A DNA stretch of 49,975 nt, taken from positions 1 to 49,975 of the forward strand of contig NZOF01000195.1 of the NCBI GenBank assembly GCA_002695185.1, in the 5' to 3' direction. Below are positions 35,712-46,576 of the stretch, piece after piece; the stretch's first letter is position 1; every line of letters begins with the position of its first letter. The notes beneath the pieces were generated by a model. The model was not told the origin of the DNA. It did no database searches and saw only the letters and a program-made list of their open reading frames with translations. A program made the position numbers and the translations under genes. Source of the stretch: Erythrobacter sp. GTDB lineage: Bacteria > Pseudomonadota > Alphaproteobacteria > Sphingomonadales > Sphingomonadaceae.

Positions 35712-36901
35712 GAGCGCTAACCTGGCACGGCACACACGACGTTCGCGTCGACACAGTTGATGATCCCGAGATTATCAATCCGCGCGATGCAATACTCAAG
35801 GTCACCTCGACTGCGATCTGCGGTAGCGATCTTCATCTCTACGACGGTGTTATTCCCGGCGTGCTTCCAGGCGATGTTCTCGGGCACGAATTCATGGGCG
35901 AAGTCGTGGAAACCGGCGCGGACAGCACCCTGAAGAAAGGCCAGCGCGTCGTCGTCCCCTTTACGATCAGCTGCGGCGGTTGTTTCCATTGCCAGATCAG
36001 CCAGTATTCGGCCTGCGAAAACTCCAATCCGGTCGAAAAGCAGGACATGTCGGCCACGCTTTACGGCCATCCGATGGCGGCGCTGTTCGGATATTCCCAC
36101 CTGACCGGCGGCTATTCCGGCGGTCAGGCGGAGTACGTGCGCGTTCCGTTTTCCGATGTCGGGCCAATCGTTATTCCCGATCATCTGGAAGACGAGAAGG
36201 TCCTGTTCCTGTCCGACATTCTGCCAACCGGCTGGATGGGTGCGGAGAATGCCGAAATACAGCCCGATGATACCGTTGCCGTATGGGGCTGCGGGCCCGT
36301 CGGCCTCTTCGCGATCCAGTCGGCCATCGTGATGGGGGCGAGCAAGGTAATCGCGATCGATCACTATCCCCACCGGCTCGAACTGGCCAAGCAATTGGGG
36401 GCGGAGGTGATCGACTTCCGCAAAACCGATGTGCGCGAAGCGCTGATGGAAATGTCGGGCGGTATCGGTTGCGATGCAGTGATCGATGCGGTGGGCATGG
36501 AATCCCACGGATTTGCGATCGATAACATGATCGATATCGCAAAGCAGAAGATCGGTATCGGGGCCGACCGGGCAAGCGCGTTGAAACAGGCCATCCTGGC
36601 GGTGAGGCCGGGCGGACGGGTATCGATACCCGGCGTGTATGGGGGCATGACGGACAAGTTTCCGCTGGGTGCCCTGATGGAAAAAGGCCTCCAGGTTCGT
36701 TCCGGCCAGACCCACGTCCAGCGTTACACGAAAGACCTGCTGGAAAAGATCGAGGACGGCACGCTCGATACGACGTTCCTGATCTCACATCGTCTGCCGC
36801 TGGAAGACGCCGCCCATGGCTACAAGTGCTTTCGGGAGGAACAGGACAGCTGGACCAAGGTGGTCCTCAAACCTGGAATGGAGAAGGAGAAGATCGCATG
36901 A
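35708..36901 (+). CDS. Zinc-dependent alcohol dehydrogenase (formaldehyde dehydrogenase-like MDR)
   Basis: A 397-residue medium-chain dehydrogenase. Catalytic zinc ligands are the Cys in TAICGSDLHLY and the His/Glu in GHEFMGEV; the structural zinc loop is CGGCFHCQISQYSAC. The nucleotide motif is VWGCGPVGLFAI, with an acidic residue in AIDHYPHRLELA fitting NAD. It resembles the glutathione-independent formaldehyde dehydrogenase-like subgroup by the long insert after the structural zinc and by IDNMIDIAKQKIGIGADRASALKQAI. The substrate is not known. It overlaps both neighbours by four bases, in the middle of an SRPBCC-MDR-SDR operon. Confidence 0.92.
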   Translation: MRALTWHGTHDVRVDTVDDPEIINPRDAILKVTSTAICGSDLHLYDGVIPGVLPGDVLGHEFMGEVVETGADSTLKKGQRVVVPFTISCGGCFHCQISQYSACENSNPVEKQDMSATLYGHPMAALFGYSHLTGGYSGGQAEYVRVPFSDVGPIVIPDHLEDEKVLFLSDILPTGWMGAENAEIQPDDTVAVWGCGPVGLFAIQSAIVMGASKVIAIDHYPHRLELAKQLGAEVIDFRKTDVREALMEMSGGIGCDAVIDAVGMESHGFAIDNMIDIAKQKIGIGADRASALKQAILAVRPGGRVSIPGVYGGMTDKFPLGALMEKGLQVRSGQTHVQRYTKDLLEKIEDGTLDTTFLISHRLPLEDAAHGYKCFREEQDSWTKVVLKPGMEKEKIA

Positions 36902-37686
36902 GTAAGAACCCTATCGATAAACTGGCCGGTTTCTGCGTGGTTACCGGCGCATCCAGCGGTATCGGCTTCGAACTCGCCAAGCTGGCCGCTGCGGACGGCT
37001 GCGACCTTCTTCTCGTCGCCGATCGCGATCTCTCGGCCGCGAAGAAGGCGTGCGACGATTGCGGGGCGACCGGTGTCGAAACGCTCGAAGCGGATCTGGG
37101 CACCGAAAAGGGCATCGAGAGCGTGATGGAGGCCATAGGCGATCGGAAAGTCGATACGCTCATCGCCAATGCCGGCCACGGTCTGGGCGGAGCCTTCCTC
37201 GTCCAGAAGTGGAGCGATATCGCCCATGTGATCGACACAAACGTGAAGGGCGCCATATCGCTGGTTCACAAGATCGGTGGTGATATGGTTCTGAAGGACG
37301 AAGGGCGGATCCTGATGACGGGATCCATCGCCGGCGACATGCCGGGGGCCTATCAGTTGGTCTACAATTCCACCAAGGCGTTCGTGAACGACTTCTGCGT
37401 CGGCCTGGCCAACGAGCTCAAAACCACCAATGTCGTTATTTCCTGCCTGATGCCGGGCGTCACCGATACGCAATTCTTCAAGCGTGCCGGTATGGAAGAT
37501 ACGCGAGCTGGCGAGATGAAGAACAAGGCGGATCCCGAAAAGGTCGCCCGCGATGGTTACGACGCTCTGCTCAAGGGAGATACGCAGCGGGTCAGCGGGC
37601 TGCTCAACAAGGTACAGGATCTCTTCGCCGGACTTCTACCCGACGAATTGGTAGCGGAAATGCATCGCCATCTGGCCAAGCCCTAG
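36898..37686 (+). CDS. Short-chain dehydrogenase/reductase
   Basis: A 262-residue classical SDR. The dinucleotide motif is VTGASSGIGFELAKL; LIANAGHGLGG is the NAG motif; the catalytic Ser is in LMTGSIAG, and Tyr/Lys are in YNSTKAF. The ATG at 36898 overlaps the upstream dehydrogenase stop by four bases and is chosen over an earlier in-frame start inside that gene. The substrate is unknown; the C-terminus (QDLFAGLLPDELVAEMHRHL) is family-typical. It ends the SRPBCC-MDR-SDR unit. A large inverted repeat lies downstream before a convergent receptor gene. Confidence 0.9.
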   Translation: MSKNPIDKLAGFCVVTGASSGIGFELAKLAAADGCDLLLVADRDLSAAKKACDDCGATGVETLEADLGTEKGIESVMEAIGDRKVDTLIANAGHGLGGAFLVQKWSDIAHVIDTNVKGAISLVHKIGGDMVLKDEGRILMTGSIAGDMPGAYQLVYNSTKAFVNDFCVGLANELKTTNVVISCLMPGVTDTQFFKRAGMEDTRAGEMKNKADPEKVARDGYDALLKGDTQRVSGLLNKVQDLFAGLLPDELVAEMHRHLAKP

Positions 37687-37751
37687 ATCGGCCACAGGGC
37701 GCAAGTCGCAGGCCGATACCACCGGCAACTTGGCCCAATCGCCCAAACAGG

Positions 37752-37795
37752 CGGCCCGGGTGTACCGTCTTTCGCAAGACGATAGGCCCGGGCCG
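37752..37795. terminator. Nested hairpin between convergent genes, probable bidirectional terminator
   Basis: CGGCCCGGG (37752-37760) pairs with CCCGGGCCG (37787-37795). Inside it CGTCTT-TCGC-AAGACG (37766-37781) forms a second stem. It lies between the SDR stop and the convergent TonB-receptor stop. No strong T-run follows on either strand, so terminator function is inferred from position. Confidence 0.45.
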
Positions 37796-37812
37796 GTGTT
37801 GCTAGATAGAAA

Positions 37813-40593
37813 TCAGAACTGGGCGCGAACGCCCAGGCTGACCCTGCTTCCCGAAAATTCGTAAGTCGTCGGGAAGGATGGATCGATCGTGTAACCGGTG
37901 GTCGGTTCGTCGGTGAAGTTGATCGCCTGCAGCTCCACACGCAGGCTCGGGGTCATCTGGTAGCTCGCGGAAAAATCGAACTGGCCATAGGCATCCCGAT
38001 AGACGGGATACATGTTGCGTTCGATCCGCTCGACATATGCGCCCTTGCGATTGTAGCTCACCCTCACCTGCAGCGGACCATTGTCGTAAAAGCCGGTGAC
38101 ATTGTAGACGCTGTCCGCCAACCCGACCGGAGAGGTCGGTACATCGATTTCCGATTCCCCGGTAAGCGAGCTGTCGAGGAAGGTCACATTGGCATTTACG
38201 CCGAAACCTTCGAGCGTGCGGGTGAACATGCCGAAGGGCAGGACCGCCACCAGTTCCACACCGCTGACATCATACGAACCTTCGGCATTCACGGGTTGGT
38301 AGACGTCGAAATCATAGACGCCGTCGATCGTACCGTTGGCATTGTATTTGGTCACATCGCGGACAACACCGGTCAGTTCGTTCTGGACCACGCCTTCGAT
38401 ATTCTTCCAGAAATAGGACGCAGCCAGAAGGCCGCCGGAGCCGAAATAATATTCCGCGCCGGCTTCCCACTGATCGGCATAGGTCGGCTGGAGATCGGGA
38501 TTGCCATCGGTGAACCGGAAATCGTTGAAGCTGGCGGTGCGCTTGTAGGCCAGATCGGTAAGAGCAGGCCGGATGAGCGTCTGAGAAGCTGCGCCGCGCA
38601 GGATCAGGCCATCGGTCAATTCGACGGTGGCGTTCACGGCGGGCAGTAGCTTATCGTAATCGCCGTCGCTGGAGACCGGCTCGTCCGTATAGCCCGTCGT
38701 GCCATCGGGGTTCTGGATCTGGAAGAAGCCGGAAGACCGGATATCGGTCTTGATATACCGTGCGCCCGCATTGATGAGCACTGGTACCGAGCCGATGTCG
38801 AAATCGAAATCCGCCATCGCGTAGGCAGCCCAGGTCTTCTCCTTCACCCGGTAGAATTGCCCATCGTCGAAGGGGGAAAGGAAGCCGTCCGGCCGGAAGA
38901 ACTGGCGCGCATAGTCGTTGGAAACCTGCTGCCACGTCAGATCGCGCGCCTGATAGTCCTTGCCGCCAACGATATCGATGACATCGGCAAGATCGCTATC
39001 GGCAAGGGTGCGATCGTTGACATAGGAACTGTCGCCGCGCGTCGGGCCCTGGATCTTCTCCTCGCCGTAGTTTCTTTCCTTCGTCTTGTCCGTATAGCGC
39101 GCACCGATGTGGACGGCGCTCAGGCCAAGCAGGCTCCCGCGGTCGAAACTGCGACCGATGTCGATCTGCGCGGCATATTTATCGTCCTCGATCTCTTCAT
39201 AGGTCGTTTCATACGCTTCGAAGAGGTAGGATGCGGGCGAATTGTACATGTCGAAGGATGCCGGGTCATCGCTCGGTATCGTCTCGCCGCCGGTCTCGGT
39301 GTAGCGGGTGCGCGATGGTGCGTAGGCCACATGCTTGAGATTGGCATAATCGCTCGACTTGTCCGCGCCAGAATAGCCGCCCAGCATGTCGATCGACCAA
39401 TTGCCCGGAGACCAGTTCAGCTCGCCGCCGAACTGGCGATAATTCGTTTCGTTGACGCGCTCCTTGCTCAGGAACTCGTGCTGGGTCGCGGTGTAGGAAA
39501 CGTCGCGCAAAACCACGATGCCGTAATCGGCCAGCGTGGTGTCGTCGTAATCGTGGATTACGTCGAGTGTCGATCTGCTCGACGCGGAATAGGCTGCGGC
39601 GTCGTATTCGTCCTCGGTTGAATCGTAGGACCCGAGAAATGCGTCGAAGGTCACGCTCAGGTCGTCACTGGGCTTGTACTGGAGCGAACCTGAAAAGCCG
39701 AGCCGTTCCTGATCGTTGAGGTAAATGCGGTCGCCGACCTTGTCGAGGAAGACCACACGGCTGGTCTGGTCATCGTCTGCCGGGTCGAGAATGATGCCCG
39801 CGTCGCGCTCCAGAACCTCGATCGCCTGATCCGTCTGGGCGTTTCCGCGATCGGTCCAGCGCGAGATCGGCCGGAAGTTGATGCCGGAATTTGAATCGGT
39901 ACGGTTGGTCCGCTTGCCGTAGGCAGCCGATAGCAACACACCGAAAGGCCCCCAGGTCTGACTGACGAGCAGCGAGGCCTGCGGGTCGATTTCCTCGGAG
40001 ATGGAATTGTAGGCGCCTTCGACCGAGCCGACTATGCGCGAGCCCGAAAAATCGAAGGGGCGGGCGGTGCGGATATCGACGATCCCGGCAATTCCGCCTT
40101 CCTCCTGAGCCGCAGTGGGCGATTTGTAGACGGTAACGGTCTGGACGAGTTCGGAAGCGAAGATGTCGAATTCGACATCGCGCCCGCCCGAACCCGATGC
40201 GGTGGCGAGATCGTTGATCTGGACATGGGTGAATTCGGTGGGAAGGCCGCGGACATTCACGCGCGTTCCCAGGCCCTTGTCGCGTTCGATCGTGACGCCG
40301 GGCACGCGCTGCAGCGCTTCCGAGAGATTCTGTTCGGGGAAGTCGGCAATGTCGGTGGCTACGATGGAATCGGAAAAGCCGATGGTGTCGCGCTTGATAT
40401 CGATCGCGCGCTCGAGCGACTGGCGGTACCCGCTGACGACGATGACGTCCCCGTCGGCTGCTTCCTCAGACGCCGTCTGATCGGCGTCTTCCTGCCCGGT
40501 CTGCGCGGCGGCAGGTGCGGCCAGAAACGCCGCGGCTGCCGCGCTGGCGAGGAGAATGGTCTTGCGTCCCGTAACGCTGGAATTTCTTTTCAT
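37813..40593 (-). CDS. TonB-dependent receptor (Caulobacter/Xanthomonas-type large receptor)
   Basis: A 926-residue outer-membrane receptor. The signal peptide is TILLASAAAAAFLAAPAAA; the TonB box is probably DVIVVSGYR. The plug has SDSIVATDIADFPEQNLSEALQRVPGV and TRVNVRGL; the barrel ends VSLGVRAQF with a terminal Phe. It has no STN signalling domain. The family commonly takes up carbohydrates or other organics in sphingomonads and Caulobacter; the ligand is unknown. AAGGGA precedes the ATG. An acid phosphatase gene lies 114 bases upstream on the same strand, hinting at a phosphate ester as nutrient. Confidence 0.92.
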   Translation of the reverse strand: MKRNSSVTGRKTILLASAAAAAFLAAPAAAQTGQEDADQTASEEAADGDVIVVSGYRQSLERAIDIKRDTIGFSDSIVATDIADFPEQNLSEALQRVPGVTIERDKGLGTRVNVRGLPTEFTHVQINDLATASGSGGRDVEFDIFASELVQTVTVYKSPTAAQEEGGIAGIVDIRTARPFDFSGSRIVGSVEGAYNSISEEIDPQASLLVSQTWGPFGVLLSAAYGKRTNRTDSNSGINFRPISRWTDRGNAQTDQAIEVLERDAGIILDPADDDQTSRVVFLDKVGDRIYLNDQERLGFSGSLQYKPSDDLSVTFDAFLGSYDSTEDEYDAAAYSASSRSTLDVIHDYDDTTLADYGIVVLRDVSYTATQHEFLSKERVNETNYRQFGGELNWSPGNWSIDMLGGYSGADKSSDYANLKHVAYAPSRTRYTETGGETIPSDDPASFDMYNSPASYLFEAYETTYEEIEDDKYAAQIDIGRSFDRGSLLGLSAVHIGARYTDKTKERNYGEEKIQGPTRGDSSYVNDRTLADSDLADVIDIVGGKDYQARDLTWQQVSNDYARQFFRPDGFLSPFDDGQFYRVKEKTWAAYAMADFDFDIGSVPVLINAGARYIKTDIRSSGFFQIQNPDGTTGYTDEPVSSDGDYDKLLPAVNATVELTDGLILRGAASQTLIRPALTDLAYKRTASFNDFRFTDGNPDLQPTYADQWEAGAEYYFGSGGLLAASYFWKNIEGVVQNELTGVVRDVTKYNANGTIDGVYDFDVYQPVNAEGSYDVSGVELVAVLPFGMFTRTLEGFGVNANVTFLDSSLTGESEIDVPTSPVGLADSVYNVTGFYDNGPLQVRVSYNRKGAYVERIERNMYPVYRDAYGQFDFSASYQMTPSLRVELQAINFTDEPTTGYTIDPSFPTTYEFSGSRVSLGVRAQF

Positions 40594-40707
40594 GTAAACG
40601 ATCCCTTCATGGTGAGACGGACAGCGCCCCGCGCCGCCCGTGTCCCCTCCCGAACATGTTTTCGTCCCGCTCGCCCTGCGTGGGTGCGGCGGTGATCTGT
40701 TGTTGGA

Positions 40708-41439
40708 TTAGGTGCAGTTGTCAGGCGCCGGAGCGGTGGAGCGCGCCGTGGCGAGTTCCTTGCGGGCGACTTCCAGGTCCTGCCGAAATTCTTCGGAATT
40801 CATTTCCGCTGCAAAGATGACGGCGCCCGCCAGCGTTCCGGCTTCGGCAGCGCTCTGGCTGTGGGATCCGCAGACCCAGCGGCTTTCCCCGAATTCGCGC
40901 CCGCGGGCGAGCAATTGGGTGACGCGGTCCGGTGCCAGCGCAGCGAGGATCATCGCGACATGTTGCCCGTGGGCGGCATGGCCGGAAGGGTAATCGCCGT
41001 TTCCGGCCAGATGCGCCGTCCGGGCTTCGCAGATTGGCAGATCGTTATCGAGCCAGGGCCGCGCCGTCTGGTAGTGCTGCTTGGCTTCGCCCACCACGCG
41101 GCGATCATTGCCTGCGCGGTCGAGCAAACGGCTGAGCGCCGGGACATCGTCTTCTTCCAGCTTCGCGCCCAGGGCGCAGGAAAAATGATCGAGCATCCCG
41201 CCCCGCACATCGTTTGTGGCGAGATCCCAGCGCGGCGTACCCTTCATCTCGCGGCTGGCGCGATAGATCGCCTGATCAGCCGCAGCCCGCGGCGAACCCG
41301 GTTCCGGCGGGGGCGGCAGGACGCGCACCAGGTCCGGCCGGTCTTCGGGCGCGAGGTAACCTTGCGCCTCGGTCATCGAACCCGCGGGGATAGCTACTCC
41401 CATAGCCAGCAGCATCGCCAGCAGCATCCGTTTCATCAT
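40708..41439 (-). CDS. Class A acid phosphatase (PhoN/PAP2-like), exported, with one changed catalytic-motif residue
   Basis: A 243-residue secreted PAP2-superfamily phosphatase. A signal peptide covers about residues 1-26. The tripartite motif is present with correct spacing: K120-x6-R127-P128, P151-S-G-H154, and S186-R187-x5-H193. In class A enzymes an Asp normally follows the last His at +4 (HWQSD); here the run is HSQSA, so that position is Ala197. Six Cys residues in the mature part could form disulfides. It probably releases phosphate in the periplasm and may be co-transcribed with the following TonB receptor. Whether it is active is uncertain because of the missing Asp. Confidence 0.88.
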   Translation of the reverse strand: MMKRMLLAMLLAMGVAIPAGSMTEAQGYLAPEDRPDLVRVLPPPPEPGSPRAAADQAIYRASREMKGTPRWDLATNDVRGGMLDHFSCALGAKLEEDDVPALSRLLDRAGNDRRVVGEAKQHYQTARPWLDNDLPICEARTAHLAGNGDYPSGHAAHGQHVAMILAALAPDRVTQLLARGREFGESRWVCGSHSQSAAEAGTLAGAVIFAAEMNSEEFRQDLEVARKELATARSTAPAPDNCT

Positions 41440-41621
41440 TACCCTCCGACGATCTCAATCAGTCGGGCGGCCTATGATGCGAGCTAGTTACCCCAGCATG
41501 ACGGAGAATAGTCGGTTCGGTGACAATAAGTCGAACTGGCGACAAAAGGGCAAGAACCTGGCCGGGTCCAATTCTATGCGGCCCTTATTTAAGACTAACC
41601 ACACGTTAAGGACCCCGTGCG

Positions 41622-41668
41622 GTTACTCGAACTTTGACCGCGAGGAAGCGGTCATTAGTTCGAGTAAC
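41622..41668. repeat. Large perfect-armed inverted repeat just after gyrB
   Basis: GTTACTCGAACT (41622-41633) is exactly inverted at 41657-41668. Inside, GACCGC (41636-41641) is inverted at 41648-41653 around the loop GAGGAA. It begins 11 bases after the gyrB stop on the minus strand. No T-run follows, so it may be a processing or termination structure, or a protein site. Confidence 0.75.
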
Positions 41669-41679
41669 GCACACAGATC

Positions 41680-44271
<2,592 letters not shown>

Positions 44272-44293
44272 TTACCCACAGGTCAAAGCAGGC

Positions 44294-44313
44294 CCGGTTT
44301 CACCTGAAACCGG
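44294..44313. promoter_or_regulatory. 20-bp palindrome between gyrB and sdaA
   Basis: CCGGTTTCA and TGAAACCGG are exact inverted copies separated by CC. It lies between the divergent gyrB and sdaA starts (74 and 36 bases away). This is the shape of an operator for a dimeric regulator; which gene it serves is unknown. Confidence 0.45.
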
Positions 44314-44349
44314 TTGATTTCGGCCGCTTTGGGGCGCATCTCCGCGCCC

Positions 44350-45735
44350 ATGCTTTCGGTGCTGGATATCTTTCGCATAGGGATCGGTCCCTCCTCCTCG
44401 CATACGGTGGGGCCGATGCGGATTGCGCGGACATTCGTGCGGGCCCTGGCGAAATCGGGCAAGATCGACCGTGTGGTGCGCGTTGCGGTGGAATTGCAGG
44501 GGTCGCTGGCGCTCACGGGCGTGGGGCACGGCACGGTGGATGCCACCATGCTGGGGCTGATGGGTTTTGCGCCCGATCGCACCCATCCCGACGAAGCGGC
44601 TGCGGCGCTGGCGAAATTGCGCGAGACGAAGCGGCTGGCGCTGGGCGGGAAGCGGGAGATTGCTTTCGATCCTTCCGCCGCGATCGATCTGGCGGGGCAT
44701 ATCATTCCCGATCTGCATCCCAATGGCATGCGGCTGGCGGCCTTCGATGCCGATGGGGCCAAGCTGTCCGAACGCACCTATTATTCCACCGGCGGCGGCT
44801 TCGTCGCTTCCGAAAGCCAGCTCAAGCGCAAGCCCAAAGGGGACCGGATCAACACTGGCACCAGCGTGCCGCATGATTTCGGCTCGGCCGCCGAACTGCT
44901 CGCTGCCTGCGAGGAAACCGGCCTGACCATCGCCGATCTGGTGCTGGAAAATGAAGACGCGTTCCGCCCGCGTGAGAAGACCATGGCGGGCATCGACCGC
45001 GTGGCGCAGGCCATGGACCAGTGCGTCGAACGCGGTCTCAGCCAGCGCGGCATCTTGCCCGGCGGGCTGAAGGTGGAACGCCGAGCGCCCGATCTGTGGG
45101 ACAAGCTGTCCGCCAATCCGCAATCGAACGAGCGTGAACAATTGTTCGACTGGCTCAATTGCTATGCCATGGCGGTGAACGAGGAAAACGCCGCCGGGGG
45201 CCGCGTGGTCACCGCGCCGACCAATGGCGCGGCGGGGATCATCCCGGCCGTCATCCGGTTCTACTGCGTCACCGCCGATGAAGGCCCCTGCCGCGACAGC
45301 CGCCGCACATTTTTGCTGACGGCGGGCGCGATCGGCCTCCTTTATAAACAGCGCGCCAGCATCTCGGGCGCGGAAATGGGCTGTCAGGGCGAAGTGGGCG
45401 TGGCCTGCTCGATGGCGGCGGGCGGTCTCGCGGCGCTATGGGGTGCATCGCCGGTGCAGATCGCCAGCGCGGCGGAAATCGGGATGGAGCATAATCTCGG
45501 CCTCACCTGCGATCCGGTTGGCGGGCTGGTGCAGGTGCCCTGCATCGAACGCAATGCCATCGGCGCGGTGAAGGCGGTCAATGCCGCGCGGCTGGCACTG
45601 CACCGGACGGGCGCGGAAAGCCTCGTCAGCCTCGACCAGGTGATCGAGACCATGCGCCAGACCGGACTCGACATGAGCAACAAGTACAAGGAAACGAGCC
45701 AGGGCGGGCTCGCGGTGAATGTGATCGAATGCTGA
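44350..45735 (+). CDS. sdaA: L-serine ammonia-lyase (iron-sulfur type)
   Basis: A 461-residue single-chain L-serine dehydratase that converts serine to pyruvate and ammonia. The beta domain begins [24 protein letters not shown]. The alpha domain has Cys residues placed for a [4Fe-4S] cluster ([45 protein letters not shown]) and the ANxG-like [13 protein letters not shown]. The ATG at 44350 gives the usual N-terminus; a TTG 36 bases earlier is in frame but unsupported. The 3' end overlaps the ZIP-like gene by seven bases, suggesting co-translation. Confidence 0.95.
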   Translation: MLSVLDIFRIGIGPSSSHTVGPMRIARTFVRALAKSGKIDRVVRVAVELQGSLALTGVGHGTVDATMLGLMGFAPDRTHPDEAAAALAKLRETKRLALGGKREIAFDPSAAIDLAGHIIPDLHPNGMRLAAFDADGAKLSERTYYSTGGGFVASESQLKRKPKGDRINTGTSVPHDFGSAAELLAACEETGLTIADLVLENEDAFRPREKTMAGIDRVAQAMDQCVERGLSQRGILPGGLKVERRAPDLWDKLSANPQSNEREQLFDWLNCYAMAVNEENAAGGRVVTAPTNGAAGIIPAVIRFYCVTADEGPCRDSRRTFLLTAGAIGLLYKQRASISGAEMGCQGEVGVACSMAAGGLAALWGASPVQIASAAEIGMEHNLGLTCDPVGGLVQVPCIERNAIGAVKAVNAARLALHRTGAESLVSLDQVIETMRQTGLDMSNKYKETSQGGLAVNVIEC

Positions 45736-46430
45736 TGCTGCTGGCCGTGGTGCTGGTGGTCTCGGGCGCGCTGGTCGCCGGGGCCGCATGGGGCATTTAC
45801 GGCAAGTTGCCCGAAAAGCTGGAAGGCTTCCTCGTGGCGCTGGCGGGCGGGGCGCTGCTGCTGTCGGTGACCACCGAACTGATCCAGCCCTCGATCGACA
45901 AGAGCAGCGTGGTTCACGCCATGCTGGGCGTGGCGGTGGGTGCCGTCGCCTTCGCGATTGCCGATTATCTGATCGACGAGAAATGGGGATCCGATTCGGG
46001 TGGCGGGTTGCTGGCGGCAATCACGCTCGACGGGATACCCGAAAACCTCGCGCTGGGCGTGGCACTGATCGGCGCGGGCGGGCTGGAAGTGGCGGCGCTG
46101 GCGGGATCGATCCTGCTGTCGAACCTGCCCGAGGCGGCGGGCGGCGCGCGCGAAATGGCGCAGGGGCGGCATTCCAAGGCCAAGGTGCTGTGGCTGTGGA
46201 TCGGCACGGCGGCGATCCTCTCCATCGCGGCCGTCGCGGGCAATCTGCTGCTGACCGGCGCGGGCGAAGGCACGCTGGCCGTCATCCGCTGCGTGGCAGC
46301 AGGCGCGGTGATTGCCAGCCTCGCGACGGAAGTCTTTCCCAAGGCCTACAAGGCCGAAGCGCATTGGGCGGGCGTGGCCACCGCGCTGGGCGCGATTCTG
46401 GCCTTTACCCTGTCGAGTTTTTCGGCCTAG
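45729..46430 (+). CDS. ZIP-like membrane protein with altered metal-site motifs
   Basis: A 233-residue protein with about seven to eight hydrophobic segments, resembling ZIP-family divalent metal transporters. The segment matching ZIP TM4 reads LDGIPENLALG (residues 100-110), where the usual HNxPEG has Asp101 for His and Asn106 for Gly. The TM5 equivalent reads SNLPEAAGG (131-139), again without the usual His. The Glu residues are kept (Glu105, Glu135). It may carry a different ion or have lost transport. It overlaps the sdaA stop by seven bases; the link between serine degradation and this protein is unclear. Confidence 0.75.
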   Translation: MLMLLAVVLVVSGALVAGAAWGIYGKLPEKLEGFLVALAGGALLLSVTTELIQPSIDKSSVVHAMLGVAVGAVAFAIADYLIDEKWGSDSGGGLLAAITLDGIPENLALGVALIGAGGLEVAALAGSILLSNLPEAAGGAREMAQGRHSKAKVLWLWIGTAAILSIAAVAGNLLLTGAGEGTLAVIRCVAAGAVIASLATEVFPKAYKAEAHWAGVATALGAILAFTLSSFSA

Positions 46431-46475
46431 TCGGGCGTCTCCGCGGGCGAGGGTTCCGTCCGACCGGCATTGCAA

Positions 46476-46532
46476 CTTGATCGGTGTTTCCGGGACCGAT
46501 CAAGAGGGTGTTCGGAAGGAAATCCGGAACAC
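46476..46532. promoter_or_regulatory. Tandem inverted repeats upstream of the acyl-CoA synthetase
   Basis: CTTGATCGGT (46476-46485) and ACCGATCAAG (46495-46504) are exact inverted copies with a 9-base spacer. A second hairpin follows: GTGTTC + GGA (46508-46516) with TCC + GGAACAC (46523-46532), one bulged base. They lie between the ZIP-like stop (46430) and the synthetase start (46577). This fits an operator, or an attenuator-like structure. Confidence 0.45.
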
Positions 46533-46576
46533 TCGAACGGGATTGCACGATCGCTTGCGGTGGGTAGGTTGCGGGG

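Noticed and set aside
41498..41526. PhoB-box-like GTCA repeats 22 bases apart upstream of the acid phosphatase
   Set aside because: The middle repeat does not match and only two of three heptamers resemble the consensus; too weak to call despite the suggestive neighbour.
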